A stretch of 64,000 nt of DNA from Clonostachys chloroleuca (GCA_037952775.1 JBANAY010000004.1:8618001-8682000); one strand, 5' to 3'. Positions 23,125-36,231 are shown, counted from the first letter of the stretch. Notes: generated by a model not told the origin, from the sequence alone. Numbers and translations are program-made.

Positions 23125-24549
23125 CTAGAGCAAATCCAAGCTCTGTTCGAGTTTATCTAGCTCTTCCAACGAGAGGTAAATGCCATACCCAGAGAATGCT
23201 TGGCGACAGTCGGTGTTGTCCGTCTTGGTGAAGTCTTCGTCAACAAAGGGACAGTCCCGGATATACTGCCAAGTCAAGTCGGTGCTTCGATCCACGGGAC
23301 GTCCCGAGGCGCCAGTTTGTATGATCCGAAAACCCTTCAAGTCGACTCGACTCAAGTATGGGAAACTCTCTTCGTTTAGTACCGCAAGAAGGCGGCGGAG
23401 GAAAGACGATGTCAGGTCAAAACACATGGGCTGGTACATGCTGCGTAGATTCACACGGCTGGTCCCACACATGCTGCGGAGATCCTCCTCTGTGGGAAAC
23501 AGATAGGTTGCCTAACCGAGAGTGATTGAGATGCTCTTCAGTGTATTTTTCGCGCTGCGGAGGTGTCAGCCAGTATGTTCAACTCTGCGCATTGTGCTGT
23601 CAAAACAGTCGATGAAAGCCTACCTTCGAACAAATGCAGCCGTCTCTAGGAATGTAGTTTTATCGTTGCGCAGGTCCGCCTGGTCGGAGAAGGGACTGAG
23701 GCTGACCTGTAGATGGGCTATAGAACTCATGCGTCGCGATCTCATGAGACGCAAGGGTAGCCACATCGGTCCAGGGAAGATGGGTACTTCGCCACATTCT
23801 TGTCGATGCCACAGCTCGTCACCGATACCTCTGTGGCTGTATAGATCATCGGGATAGCGAGACTCTCGGGTTTTCCACACCAAGTCTTGTGGGATTGGCT
23901 CGCCGTTGGGCAAGGCTCCTTCGTCTTGTAAATAATCGAATTTAGCACTCACAAGCTTGCTGGCATCAAGTGAATTCACTATGGCTCTTACTAGCCCACG
24001 GGACATCCACCCAACGAGACGGAGGTGAGTGACGTCGGGGAAGAGCGTGTCTGGGTTCTGCCGGATGTACGGCTCGTGGCCGATCTGGTGCAGTGACGCG
24101 AGGTCTAGGTGGGTGACGGAACAAAGCCGACCAAAGACTTCCCATGTCCGAAAGTCGATGTCGGTCATTACATCCCCGTCGCAGCCAAACTCGTCAGTAT
24201 CATACCACACCAGGGTCCATGTGAATGTCTTGACATGTATTGCAAGTTCGGGGCGGTCGATCATCAGTCTAAGAAAGGCGCGCTGGCGTGGGACCAGGTT
24301 GCGAGGGCGGTATCTGTCAGAGTAGTCGCTCATGACCACCCTTGAGGAAGCAAAGGTTGGGTCCTCATACTCCGGAAGGCGGCCACGGTTGTGGCTGCTG
24401 AGGTCAACATCTTTGAGTAAGAAGGGGAGAGATAGCGTGCGCCATAAACGAGAAACACATCCGGCGCTGACGAGCGATGTAGTGTCGCCCACTAATGCGT
24501 TAAAGACTAATAGCAAGACATCTGCTGGGAGTGCGAGGGTTTTGGGCAT
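23125..24549 (-). CDS. F-box-like protein
   Basis: Starts 'MPKTLALPADVLLLVFNALV', a typical F-box beginning (Leu-Pro-x-Asp/Glu-Val/Leu-Leu), continued by 'SLVSAGCVSRLWRTLSLPFL' (about residues 26-45), the conserved Cys-x-x-x-x-Arg/Trp half. F-box proteins recruit substrates to SCF ubiquitin ligases through Skp1. The rest contains leucine-rich-like beta/alpha segments ('VTHLDLASLHQIG', 'VTHLRLVGWMSRG'), the usual recognition region of fungal F-box proteins. My exons are 24549-23624 and 23473-23125 (424 aa), with donor GTAGGC and acceptor CGCAG. The acceptor was chosen because it is the one that restores phase; a stronger-looking CACAG a few bases upstream does not. The C-terminal exon is therefore firm in frame but its first residues are tentative. 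Confidence 0.8.
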
Positions 24550-25214
24550 ACTGGAGACCGAGTTGAACTGGAGGTGGTAAGGTTACTGAACACATATGCG
24601 GGCCGAGTTAAATGTATTTATACTCGGTGGTATGTGCGAGTTTCTAACCCCCGTCCCAAGTCCCTCAACAAGCATGTCACGCCAATACCACTGTTAGGTC
24701 AGCAATCTATATATAGCACATATGCCATTGATCTTGATTTTCTTATACTTAAATAAAGACATTAGAATTGAGTTTGATCTTTCGTCATGAGAAAAACTGT
24801 TGCCCCTCTTGGTATTGCAGCCGAAGCTAGATTAATGTCATGCAAACCACATCTTATGCACAATGTAGACCTTACGCTAGCAAGTAGGAGGCAGTGAGTG
24901 AAATTGAAAGATCGTGATATAACGAGATATGAGTCTATAGAACGATGTATTTAATGATGAGCTGCAATAGGCGGCTTTCATTGTGGCGAAATGACGGAGG
25001 TTAATCGAGCATACTGTCACCGCCTCCCGGCCCTGAGCGGTCAGAGAAAATAGAGATAACAAGTTTGGAGTGTAAATTACAATATCAAATTCATCTGTAG
25101 GGTCTATCCGTCTAATAATATTCATTTCATAGCCGAAATGCATCGCCGAAAAACAATTTCGCCAACACCGTAAGAGCGATCCCCGCCTCGCTGCAATATT
25201 CATTCTCTCCACAC
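24550..25214. other. Intergenic between two minus-strand genes
   Basis: Holds the F-box gene promoter and the 3' region of the membrane-protein gene. Nothing else seen. Confidence 0.55.
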
Positions 25215-26206
25215 TTACACATTCTGCAGGGAACCGTCGCTCTTGCTCTCCAACTGCGCCGTGCCTCGGTCGGGTGGCATGGAGAAACCGATAGAAAGAT
25301 AGATAATGACTGCAATATACTCGACAAGCAAAGCCATCATCGCAAAGGCCACGGCAGAGCCATAGAGAGGGTTCCATGTGGTGCCTCTGTCAAACTCAAA
25401 GGTCACCTGGAGAATTCCGTAGACACAGCGAACGACCAGGAACGGGCCAGAAGCAAGAGCTCCCAAGATGACCTGGAATCAAGAGTATTAGTTATTTGTA
25501 CTTGATTAAACAAGGGACATAGAATGAAGTCGTAAACCTACCCTGCGGCTGGTCGGAATTAATGACTGCTTCATGCCCCAGAAGCGGATGTGGGCGGCTA
25601 TGAGGAAGGCGATGACAGCAGCGAAGATGGCATATCCAACAAGCTGTAGAATTCGACCTAGGTCACGGGTGGATTGAGACGGCTGGCTGATGAGACTGCC
25701 ACCAGCTGTAAGAAGAGCTGCGGCAAGAAGAATGGAGATTCGAAGTGCCCGAGTAGCCTGATCAATTCTGTTTGAAGGGGGGAAGTTGTCCATGAGACTG
25801 AAACCGGAAATAATTAATCAGTAAGAATGCCCCGCGATATTTTGACTTGGATGGGCTTACATGATTCTGAAGAAACCGGACAGAGCGACAATAAGAGGAA
25901 CAGCGCCGACGTTGAGTAAAACAATTGCGGCGATGATGAGTCCAACATTCGACGGGTCCTTCTCAAGCGCGATAACAATAGGTCCTCCGGCAACTCTCAC
26001 TGTACGAGGATCAAGACGTCAGTGGCTGAAATGAAGAAGGAAATATCGTATAGAGGTCAGAACATACTCAAGCTGAAGGGCACCATGGGCCACCAAGCCA
26101 TGCGCGGCCGGTTTGACCAGTTACGCACGATGAGCCATATCGAGAGGGCAGCGATTGGGATATAGAAGATGATTTGAGCGATGCTCAAAGCCGTATGCGG
26201 ATTCAT
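25215..26206 (-). CDS. Polytopic (about seven-span) integral membrane protein of unknown function
   Basis: Exons 26206-26068, 25999-25861, 25797-25542 and 25472-25215 join exactly to 263 aa. At least six hydrophobic segments are visible: 'SIAQIIFYIPIAALSIWLIV', 'AAIVLLNVGAVPLIVALSGF', 'ALRISILLAAALLTAGGSL', 'ILQLVGYAIFAAVIAFLIAA', 'ILGALASGPFLVVRCVYGIL' and 'AMMALLVEYIAVIIYLSIGF'. The layout, with Arg-rich loops after the spans and a short polar tail, resembles fungal membrane proteins of the DUF7702 type and distantly the RTA1/Pth11 seven-span folds. I cannot assign a ligand or transport role. The gene is followed on the same strand, 800 bp further along, by the sulfatase gene. Confidence 0.85.
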
Positions 26207-27006
26207 TTTTGGTGTAAGAGGTGGTTTGCGTGTAGTAAGTTGTGTGAATTGCAGTGATGTGAACCAGATGATAGTGCTCCAATGAGGAAAATTGGAAATG
26301 GGCTGTATGATTTGAATTGCTGGTGATGATTTTCCAATGTCGACGTAGAGGAGATACTAGGTATTAATACATTTTGATTCTCTTCACCAAAAGTGCTCCC
26401 TACGTACGTTTTATGAGATATCTAGGCGCAGCCCTACGATCTTCGGTCCGGGTTGACGAAAATGGAATGCCATTCGAATAGAGGCGCAGCGGGAAACGCC
26501 CAAGTCCATCTTTCCCCAGCGCTAAACCAGATTTGGGTGAGATTCCACGAGTTGAGGTGCTGAGTAACGGTTGGGGCTGCCGAAGCCCAAGCGTAGGATG
26601 CCAGGTACACTCCACTTGTTCATGGTCTTAGCCTTTCTTGGGTATTATGTCACGAAGCTGGTCAGGGCGAAGGGGGAAACCCTTTGCTATGGCAGCATTC
26701 GGGCCTTCGGTGACGGGTTGGCTGACGAACAGCCAGTGTTCAAAGGCTCGAATGAATAACCCAGCTTGGCTAGCAGATCGGGTCCCGGCACTGGAGATGG
26801 GGAAATTCTAACGGGCCTTGTTATTCCATTCGAGACTAGACTACATCTGGCTTTATTCCACGAGTTTGATGGCCCACTCAGATTCGTCGAAGCCGTTGCC
26901 GCTTAACCGAGCTTTCACGAATTACCGTCAAATCTCTCGATAATACGCGAATGCGATCTAAGCCTCCTAGGTTTCCACAAAGAAAAACTGCCTTGCGGGG
27001 CTCAGT
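26207..27006. other. Intergenic, promoter of membrane-protein gene
   Basis: 800 bp between the membrane-protein start and the sulfatase 3' end. Overlapping short frames on both strands lack features. Confidence 0.55.
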
Positions 27007-28970
27007 TTATGTAAAGTGATGCCAGTGATTCCCCCAATCAAAGCCCTCTCCCTGTTTGAGCAACCCCTTACCAACTGCAAACTCTGCAACTTGCTCTTGA
27101 TTCTCAAATTCCGCAATATATGCCATTGGGCATTCGGTATACCACATCTGCGGCTGTGTCCTATAGAAGATGTCAAATCTTGGGCTCAAAGCTTCTTTTA
27201 AGCTTGAGACGTCTCCCTTGGGATGTAGGCTCTCGTATGGATGGGTACAAGCCCGACCTTTGCAAGTCTTGAGAACCATGATCAGTACGTTTAAACGGGA
27301 GAAAACATGGGCGAGGGGGCGCCCGGCAAACTGATGCGTATCGGAACCTTTGTTGTCGGCTGCCAGATTGACTGTTTGGTATGGATCGGACTGGGGTATT
27401 GTCAGCCGGATCTTCAAAAGCATGGATGTGAAGAGGCTAGTCTTACCTTGAGGTCAAAGAACTCGGTCTCATTAGTGCACCACACCGAGTAGTAGAGGCT
27501 GTACTCTGGCGAGGAAATTCTCAGCCCTTTATACGTATTGTTCACGTAGGCATTTTGGATGATGCCGGCCTCTCTGTTACCATCGCTTCGCATGCCATAG
27601 TGACCCTCTGGAACGGCCTGGACAATAATCAAACTTAGTACAACGCTGCAACAAAACATTGAAATTACTTACAGCACCCCAGTACTCTATAGTAGCATGC
27701 TCATGTCTGTTCGAATTCAAAGATGCAGTGCCCAATGGCATGGCGACCCCATCGAGGTCCCTTTGCCCAACGCCAGCGATCTTTAGCAGCGTTGAGCTCA
27801 CGTCCGTATGAGTGGTAACGGCATCCAGCACAGATCCTTTATCAATACCGGGCCCCCGGACGAAGAATGGAATATGAATATCCGTATCTGCAACCACGAT
27901 TAGCTTAGTTGGCTGTTTTGCCCTGACATTGTCTCACCATATCCGCATTCTTTGCCAGGGTGCAGTCCATGTTGACTGATGTGATATCCGTTGTCCGATG
28001 TGTAAAATATGTAGGTACTTTCCAGCTGGCCAGACTTCTCCAATTTTCTAACCAACTCGTGCACCATCTCATCCACAGCCTGCAATGATCTAAGTCTTTG
28101 CCGCTGGTAATGATCGTTATATTCAAGCACGGTATCATTTAGTGGAGAAAGAGATGAGTGCCAACTGACTCCTCCCCGGACCGGCGCATTGAAGCTTTGA
28201 TCGCGTGGAATTGTATAGTCCTCGAAAAGATGCTGATGTCGTGGCGCCACTTTAGGCTCCTCGAGGTAAGAGAGGTTATTCTCGATATCAATCACCCAGT
28301 TGGAATGGGGTGCGATGGGGGCGACGGTTAGGAAGAATGGATCCTCAAGCTCTAAAGCCTCATCTAGCCAAGCACCGGCTTTCTGAGAAACTACATCCGT
28401 TGAGTATTGTCCCGCGTAGCTTACCGGTACCTCTCCATCGTGTGACATCTTTGCATTCCAATACTGGTAGGTATATGGATCGAGTAAGAAGTCGGATCCG
28501 TTGAATCCTTTGGCGTATGGCTGGTCGAAATTGTCTACGGAGTGGAAGTTCCACAGCTTCCCCACGTAGTATGTATTAAAGCCAGCTTCCTGCATCCATA
28601 GAAACAAGTTGTCATCATTGATGCCCTGTTGGACAACCTTGGGATATCCTCCGTGAGGAGGCGACACATTGGTCACGTTGTGGTTGTGAGCCGCTTTGCC
28701 GGTCCAGAGTGTGGCACGAGACGGACAGCATAACGCTACTGTGCAATAATGCTGGCTGTAGGTGGCACCTTTGTTGACAACGTGCTCCTATCCAAGGCAT
28801 TCAGACTTCTTCTTCATGTAGACAAAGGATCGATTAACTACCTTGAGATATGGCATATGTTCAACACTTTCCATATGTAAATCCTGATCATCTACCAGGA
28901 CGAAGAGGATGTTTGGGCGGCGACATAGTGCCAATTGTGCGTAGAGCAAGGTCGAAAGCCAGCGAGCCAT
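27007..28970 (-). CDS. Sulfatase (formylglycine-dependent, arylsulfatase family)
   Basis: Hydrolyses a sulfate ester. Five exons, 28970-28842, 28787-27938, 27887-27673, 27617-27447 and 27390-27007, join in phase to 582 aa. A short hydrophobic N-terminus (MARWLSTLLYAQLALC) should be a signal peptide. 'RPNILFVLVDDQDLHMES' supplies the N-terminal metal-binding Asp pair. 'CTVALCCPSRATLWTGK' is the sulfatase signature: the first Cys of C-C-P-S-R (about residue 63) is the one converted to formylglycine. 'YVGKLWN', 'FFLTVAPIAPHSNW' and 'YIFYTSDNGYHISQHGL' supply the remaining metal and substrate residues. 'HIPFFVRGPGI' is the usual following strand. The gene is divergent from an MFS transporter with 457 bp between start codons, so the two may share control. 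Substrate (aryl sulfate, sulfated sugar or other) is not readable. Confidence 0.95.
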
Positions 28971-29427
28971 TTTCTCCTGGTCTTTGTCGAGGTATGTCTA
29001 ATACTGACAAGAAAAGACGTCCGTCTTCGACCTGCACACCCATAACAATTATTCTCTCGCGAAATGCACATAATTAAAATGCCCAACAATGGTATCCATA
29101 TGAGTGGGGTTTCCGATGGCCGACGAAACGAAGTCCGATGAGGGCCGAAGCTGCCGATGAGCGAAGAGGACACCGAAACCTCTTTGGTAATTGGATATGC
29201 AGTCAAAATACAGAATGTAGCCACATTATCACGCAATCGATAAAATATGCGTATTGGTAAACATAGAATCAATTAGTGACACTTCCCTGGTCCTGTGTTG
29301 GGGTCCCGGCCGAGTACCACGAAACATCTCGTGTTCGGCTATTTTCTACTAACGGGCGCTATTACTCCAATTCTTTCCTGGGTGTAGAGTCGAGAATCCG
29401 TCCAGGAAAAGAACCGATACACCGAAA
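28971..29427. promoter_or_regulatory. Shared divergent promoter region, sulfatase / MFS transporter
   Basis: 457 bp separates the two divergent start codons and contains no gene. Co-regulation is inferred from the arrangement only. Confidence 0.5.
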
Positions 29428-31556
29428 ATGAGAGCACAGAAAACAGATACAATGTCCAACGCCGAAGTGGACGAGAGAGCACCACTGCTTGCCCAAGAGA
29501 GAGCTGGATGTGAGTTTAAACTCTATGAAAAAATCAACGCATAGTTCTAATGTGTTGAAACTTCTAAAGTATTAGAATCTGGAGTAGATACACCTGATGA
29601 GAATGAAGTGTCGCATGTAGCATTCTGGCTGGTCTTGTCTATTCTGTTGGCGGGTGCGTTGCAGATCTGTTCTTCCTTACGCTGACTGCACAGCTCATAT
29701 TGATCAAAATAGGAATCTTTCTTTCCAATGTCGTCTCTTCTGTGGTGATAGCAACTACCCAGAATATTGCCTCGGAGTTTGATGCCTTGTCGTCTGCCGC
29801 GTGGCTGTTGACAACTTACACGCTGGCTCAATCCGCGAGCCAGCCATTGGTATTAGCCCCAACTCTTGTCACGTCCTTTGGTTGCTAATAAAATACCCTG
29901 CAGTACGGAAAGCTATGTGACATATACGGACGAAGGAACTGTCTTATTTTTTGCTGGATCGTTTTCGGTCTGGGTTGTCTTCTCGTGTAGGTCATCATAG
30001 TCAATGCCCATCCAGAGTTGAAATTTAATCCATGTCACAGTGCTTTAGGTCGCAGCTATTGGCACGTTATACTGGGACGCGCTATCAGTGGTGTTGGAAG
30101 TGCAGGAAAGATCGTACTTACATCTATTATCGTCGCTGGTAAAGACCATATCCCAGTGCTCCAAAGGACGACCTTAACCCGACAATAGATCTCGTTCCCC
30201 TAAGACAAGTCGCGCATTACCGAGCCTATGTAAACTTGACTGCCACGAGCGCAAGGTCAATCGGAGGTCCAATCGGCGGATTGCTGGCTGGCACTGTTGG
30301 GTGGCGCTGGTGAGTGGATTGAAGAGAGTTTACTCTTTCCCTCCTCTCCATGCTAATGGCTTTGTAGGTGCTTTCTGGTGCAGCTCCCTGTGGCTTTGAT
30401 TGGTCTTTCTCTCGTACTTTGGAAGTTACCAGAGCCTAAAAGAGCAGATGGAAAGCTCCCCACCATAGACGGAAATGAGTCGCAGCGAACAAAACTTTCG
30501 AGAGTTGACTTCGCTGGCACTTTCACCCTGATTGGAACCGTGCTCACAGGTCTTCTTGCACTTGATTTCTTCACGAAGGGAGGTCCTCGATTGCTTGTTA
30601 CAGGCTTGTCAATTGCATTTCCGGTCTTTGTAGCGGCATTCACCGTTGTTGAAAAGCACTATGCCAAAGAACCAATTTTGCCACTACAGTTGATCGGCAA
30701 ACGAGATGTTCTAACCTCCTATACGATCATCGGATTTCAATCAGCTGGCCAGTTTGGAGTGAGTCCCGTATGATCAGCCAAAGGGAGCTTCGGCTAATTT
30801 GACACATAGCTCCTCTACGCAATCCCTATTTACTTCCAGGTCGTAGGAGGCGAATCAGTCTCAACTTCCGGCCTCCGCATTGCCCCGGTCGTTGTTGGCA
30901 ATGCGCTGGGAACAGTCCTGAGTGGGAAGCTTATCACTCGCTTCAAGAAATATAAAGCTCTCACTGCTGTGGGAAATGCCATTGGTTTTCTTGGGTTCCT
31001 TCTCTTATTTGCGACATGGCGCGGCAGCACCAGCTGGTACACCTCCCTCCTGGTGGCTTTGCCTGGTGCAGGTATGGGGATTCTCCAATCTACCACATTC
31101 TTACACCTGGCCGCGAGCTTGGATCCGTCAGATATTGCAATAGCAGGATCGGCTTGGTTCCTAGCACAGAATGTCGGCATCTTATTGGGGGCCAGTATGT
31201 CTACCACTGTGATCAATAGCGTCGTCCAGAGTTTCCTGCAAGTGTCTCTGGACGGCCTTGATGCTAAGGAAGAAGTAAGTGCCGCCAATACAGCTCTAAG
31301 TCAAGACAAGCCACTGACATTCTACAGGTTATTCGAAAAGTTATGTCGAATGTTGGCAACTTACGGTACCTTTCGGAGCCGATTCAGAAAGTTGTGAAAG
31401 CGGCATATATTCACGGCCTTTGTAGCTCAAATGGTCAATTATTTCTCCTATGATGTTGTTGAACGAACAATATGCTAACTGTGGATAGTGATTTCGCTCA
31501 TAATGGTCAGCATTTCCTTATGCATTACAATTTCGATGAGAGAAAAAAGACTTTGA
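29428..31556 (+). CDS. MFS transporter, Fnx1/Vba-type (DHA2-like)
   Basis: Ten exons join without a phase error: 29428-29509, 29570-29653, 29713-29849, 29904-29986, 30041-30138, 30189-30309, 30368-30758, 30810-31274, 31328-31421 and 31489-31556. The protein is 540 aa. A soluble acidic N-terminus (with 'DERAPLL') is followed by TM1 'FLSNVVSSVVIATTQNIASE'. 'YGKLCDIYGRRNCLI' is the TM2-3 loop signature. 'GRAISGVGSAGKIVLTSIIV' and 'ATSARSIGGPIGGLLAGTVG' fit motif B/C helices, and 'WRWCFLVQLPVALIGL' is typical of 14-span drug/H+ antiporters. The family includes fungal vacuolar basic amino acid transporters and multidrug exporters. It is likely a proton-coupled exporter in vacuolar or plasma membrane. 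It is divergent from the sulfatase and upstream of a Zn2Cys6 regulator on the same strand. Confidence 0.92.
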
Positions 31557-31961
31557 GTACCAGCTTTCGCTGAGCTGTGCCTGAGTAGTGGTAGACGATG
31601 GTTATAGGGTAGGCAAAACAGCAGAAGGAACATTGGAATGAGAGATCACGACAGCTGGAGAAGTGGAGACACTGCGCTTGATAAAAGGTTGATTGCGCCT
31701 TGTAGGACATGTTAACATAAACTCTAAATTTACTTTGATGGTCCATTGGATATGGGATAACAAACTCCTGTGTGATTATGTGAAGATGAAGATGAAGAAG
31801 ATTGGTGATGGTGCAGCCAACCAGAGAAGCAGTTGAGCACGCAATTTGGGTGGATACAACCCACGTCTCAGAAAGCCAGTGACAAGACAATTTCACCAAC
31901 CAACAATCGCATCAACTGCCCGGCAACAAGGATTCAGGCTTTGTTTTTTGTTATCATTGAC
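31557..31961. other. Intergenic, promoter of Zn2Cys6 gene
   Basis: 405 bp. An in-frame upstream ATG at 31833 would add 43 residues of low-complexity sequence; I chose the ATG at 31962 because it directly precedes the basic zinc-cluster region. Confidence 0.55.
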
Positions 31962-34070
31962 ATGGAGATGGCTTCGGTGCGCAAGCAGGCTCATTCAAGA
32001 GCCAAGGCCTGTCTCCGCTGCCACCGGCGAAAGCAGCGATGTGTCGGCTTCCCCGCGTGCAACAATTGCCGAGCTGCAAATCTGCCCTGCAGCCGCGACT
32101 CAACCCCTAATATGCGTCGCCTAGCCGGACTGTCGAAGGAAGATCTGCTGAAGAAAGTTGAGGCGCTCGAAGAACAGCTGGCAGCTACAGAAACGGGGCG
32201 ACAGGACCAGAGCTGGGGAGAGCCTTCGTTGGAAAGGCGCCAGTCTACTCTTTCCCCCGAGTGCGATCGAGATGCGCCCCAGTCACTTTCGACAGACACG
32301 CCAAGTGACCGAAGGACAGATGGAGATAGGGAATTCCTTTCAGCCTTTCCCCCTCCTTCTCCAGGCCCAGGGTCACTCTGCCCGTCTCTGGAGACAGCAG
32401 AGGCCCCGCGTCATCTTGGATATAAAGCACAAGACACACCAGATGAAAGATCTCGCTCATCAATACATGTCACCGAAGCGGAAGGGCTACCGCTGCTACA
32501 GACATATTTGGAGAGTCTTCATAGGAGGATACCTTTTTGCGATTACACAGAACTCCTTACGACTCTTAAGACCGTGCCATCTCTGCCTGCTTCCGGCATG
32601 GGGCTGTATCGCCTCTACATGGCGTGCACAATTGGTGCCACGATCAAAGCACTCACAGGCAGTTCTCGATCTCTGAATCCCGACAGATACTTGCAAAGAG
32701 CTTTGAAGTTGAAGGAATCATTAGATGAAGGGGATCTGATTGAGCAAACAGAAGCTGTATTCTGGATGGTTCTTTACAAGCTTCGATTTTCCTTCTCATC
32801 AAGTATGTGGTATCTCATCGGCCTCGCTGTGAGGACTGCTGTGGATGCTGACCTTCATCGTGAGTACCACTACCAAGAGCTTAGCCCACCGGAGGCAGAA
32901 CGACAACGTCGGCTGTTCTGGTCAGTTTACACAATTGAGAGAAACATCTGCTGGTCACTGCAACGACCGTTCAGCTTATCCGACCAAGATATCGATGCTC
33001 AGATACCATCAATAGGCAGCGTCTTTGAATGCATACAAACTTGCAGTGGGCAACATGAGCAGTGTCCTCATTTCGTCTCTGACGATGGCCCAACGAGGCC
33101 GTTAGATCTCAGAGTGTTCATTGCTAGTATTCAGCTTGCCCGAATCAAATCCAAATCTCATACCGAACTGTTTCGGGTGGACCAACCAGTCGCACACAAT
33201 CATCACCTTCCAACGCTTCTACAACAGATACACGACTTTGAGGCATTACTACCTGAATGCAACGGTCAAGATCGAGAGTTTCTACAACTTCATGTTCAAA
33301 ACGCAATTAGAGTTCTGATTGAACCCTATTTGTACAGGATGGACCCTTCAGATCCTATGTTACAGACATGCTTGGATGCTTGTGGAGGGCTTTGCCAGAT
33401 TTTCAAAAAAATGAGACAAGGGAGAGAGCTGGGGTATTCTTTCACCATGGTAAACTCTGTCTTTGTGGCTGGGACAACTATATGGTAAACTCCAATCATC
33501 CCAAACCTACCCCCCTACCGGAGCACGAAGCTGATGCGACACTGTAGTTTCATCGTGTTTAGAAACCCGAACCTCTGGACGCCAGCCACTGCTAATAATC
33601 TGCGGGCGTGCTCATCAACACTTTTCGCCGCCGCCGAAAGAAATAATTCACTGAAGAAGTATTGCGACGTCCTGGAGACCATCATCGAGACAGTTATGGA
33701 CCATGTCGCGCAGGCTACCAGCCCGCGTGTGACGGCTGACGATGCAGCAACTTCGTCTCTGAAAGGCGCAAGTACACAGGCGGCCTTTGACAAGCTGAAG
33801 AAGACATTCAAAGAGATGAAGTTTGAGTTCCCATCGCATTCATACCCCCATTATGCGGCCGGGTCGACTAATGTACAGATGGGCGCATTGGCATCTCGGC
33901 GGTCAGCGGTTGAGCATTTCGACCAATTACTTAGCCGTGAGACCCCCGGTATCGCGCAGTGGACCTCGCCTGGCATGATGAATGAAGCCCAGGATGTTGC
34001 TTCCATGGGCTTTCTGTTCTACGGAGAGGGCCTTGGCCAGCCTGGTTTCGATCATATACTCATGCCTTAG
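31962..34070 (+). CDS. Zn2Cys6 transcription factor with fungal_trans middle domain
   Basis: Two exons, 31962-33484 and 33548-34070, give 681 aa. The zinc cluster 'ACLRCHRRKQRCVG' then 'PACNNCRAANLPCSR' (about residues 14-45) has all six Cys with the usual spacing. It is followed by a coiled coil 'KEDLLKKVEALEEQLAA' (about 56-75) for dimerisation and a Ser/Pro-rich linker. The middle domain is clear: 'FCDYTELLTTLKTVPSLP', 'YHYQELSPPEAERQRRLFWS' (the conserved E-x-x-R-R-x-x-W-x-x-Y box continues 'VYTIERNICWSLQRPFSLSD') and 'IDAQIPS'. It lies between two MFS transporter genes on the same strand and is the natural candidate regulator of this module, including the divergent sulfatase. Inducer unknown. 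Confidence 0.93.
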
Positions 34071-34560
34071 GAACTAACTTAACAACCCGATTTAATGTCT
34101 ATTGACCCAGAAGGCGCGGTTAGGTACTGACTGGGTTATATTGCGTGACTGACTAGTGAGTTGACGCAATCGAGGAAGTGCCCCAATGCTGGGGCTGGAA
34201 CCGTAACATTAACCTTCGGACAGGTCATGTTGGCACTGGGCGGGCTTGATAGCATTAGCGTTCGGCCATCGGAAAACCCACCACCACAGCATGTCCGATC
34301 GCCGAAACAACTGACCGGAAGTCACAAGTTAGACCTCCTCTGTGCCTACCATGAAGGATTGCGCAATTGGAGACTTGTAATGGTAGGCATCGCTCGCATT
34401 GTTTATAGATACTTAACCAGAACCTAACTCTGGAATGACGATCGCTCCAGAACAGCAGCAGTCCACGCCACGACGGATTGGTGAGCCTTACTTGGAGAGC
34501 TAGGATTTAAGAAATCACTATCCCAATAGGCTATTGACAGTGGTCCACTGTATCTAAGAT
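34071..34560. other. Intergenic, promoter of Dal5-like permease
   Basis: 490 bp, no gene seen. Confidence 0.55.
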
Positions 34561-36231
34561 ATGGCTTCGACACTCCAGAGTCCTGGCTATGATGGGGATT
34601 CCAGTGAGAAAGGCAGCGGCCCATATGATCAGAAGATGGCCATAGAGACAGCCCCCGATGAACCGAGGATTGTGGCGGACTGGTCACCAGAGGAAGAGAC
34701 AAAGCTTCGACGAAAGTGAGCACTCCAAAAACCCACCTCAAAGCCATTTACTAACAGCAATAGACTGGACTTCATACTACTTCCGATTCTTATGCTTGGC
34801 CTCTTCGCCCTTCAGCTGGACAAGGGAAATGTGTCATACGCCTTGACCACATCCTTCACCAAAGACCTTGGAATGGACAACGACAACGTCAACTATGGCA
34901 ATCAGCTGATGCTTGCCGCGATCGTCATCTTTGAGATTCCTTTCAACATGGTCTTATCGCGAACAGGCCCGGCTAAATGGCTCACGATACAGGTCTTTGC
35001 ATGGAGCATAATCGCCACCGCTCAAGCAGCGATACACAATCTGTCTGGGTTCTATGCAACCAGATTTATGCTGGGCATGTGGGAGGCTGGCTACCTCGCG
35101 GCGTCATTAACGATTTTGAACTCCTTCTACACCCGTAAAGAAATGGCTATGCGGGTGACGCTCGTCTATATTGGAAATTATTTCTCTGCCGGGCTCGGAG
35201 GGTTGATAGCAGCCGCCATTTTCCATATCCCAGAATCAACGGGCCTGAAGCAGTGGCAGGTTAGTTCCATCTAGATCTACACGAACCTTTCATGTCCATA
35301 GATAGATGGCTAACAAGATTGGTAGTGGCTCTTCATCATTGATGGCGTCTTTTCTCTTGCGGTTGGAGTCTTTTTCATTCTCTTCATGCCTCGGTCGCAG
35401 AAGAACACTCTCCCGCTATGTGGAGTGAAAAGATTCAACTTCTTCACCGATAAAGATCTCCACATTCTTAACAATCGCGTTCTCCTCGACGACCCTCGAA
35501 AAGTCGTTGAGCTATCAAGCATCGGCTTGAAGACGGTTGCTCGTGTTCTGCTGACAAACTTTCCCATATGGGGCCACTTCGCCATCAATGTTATATCTCT
35601 GACGCCCAAGGGAGGATTAGGCGTCTACGCACCAACCATCATTAGGAATCTCGGCTTCGATTCAATTACAGCGAGTAATTTATCCGCTGTCAGCAGCTTC
35701 GGGGTGTGTATCTTCGCAATCCTCGTCGCGTGGATCAGCGACAGGACATCTTCCAGAGGACCTCTCTGTCTACTTTGCGGCGTCTACAATCTCATTTTCT
35801 CCGGGGTGCAGTATGCCATTGTCCGCCGGCAGGACGTCTGGCTCAAGTATGCCATCCTCACCGTCTTTATCTCCGGCACCGCGGTTTCGCAGAGCATCAA
35901 TGACGCTTGGTTCAGTGTCAACACCGCTGACCCACAGGTTCGGTGTCTTGGGCTCGCATTGGCGGTTGCGGGCTCCAATCTAGGCGGACTCTCGGGTCAA
36001 AACATCTTCGTCAAGGATGATGCCCCGTACTACTATCACGGGTTCCTGAAGATTCTCTGTATCTATGCGGGTAGCATTGTACTCATCGCTGGCATGATTG
36101 GTTATTATATGTATATAAACAAGTTATTGGCTAGGAACACGCAGGATGGCGAGGTTGTCACGAGCGAGGGAGTGAAGGCTGTCGAAGGCGAGTCTCAGTC
36201 TGCTGCCGCCAAGGTCAAGAATCAGCTTTAG
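34561..36231 (+). CDS. MFS permease, anion:cation symporter (Dal5-like) family
   Basis: Exons 34561-34715, 34764-35259 and 35326-36231 give 518 aa. A hydrophilic N-terminus ends 'WSPEEETKLRRK', then TM1 'LDFILLPILMLGLFALQLDK', then the family-typical 'GNVSYALTTSFTKDLGMDND' and 'GNQLMLAAIVIFEIPFNMVL'. 'TRFMLGMWEAGYLAASLTIL' and 'SFYTRKEMAMRVTLVY' are hallmark segments of the Dal5/Tna1/allantoate permease group. 'WISDRTSSRGPLCLLCG' is the mid-loop signature. About twelve spans are present. Such permeases import small organic anions such as allantoate, nicotinate, pantothenate or sulfonates. Placed next to a sulfatase and regulator it may import a sulfated or desulfated organic acid, which is inference. 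Confidence 0.93.

Noticed and set aside
24877..25377. 166-codon minus-strand frame
   Set aside because: It overlaps the last exon of the membrane-protein gene (25215-25472) in another frame and has no features of its own.
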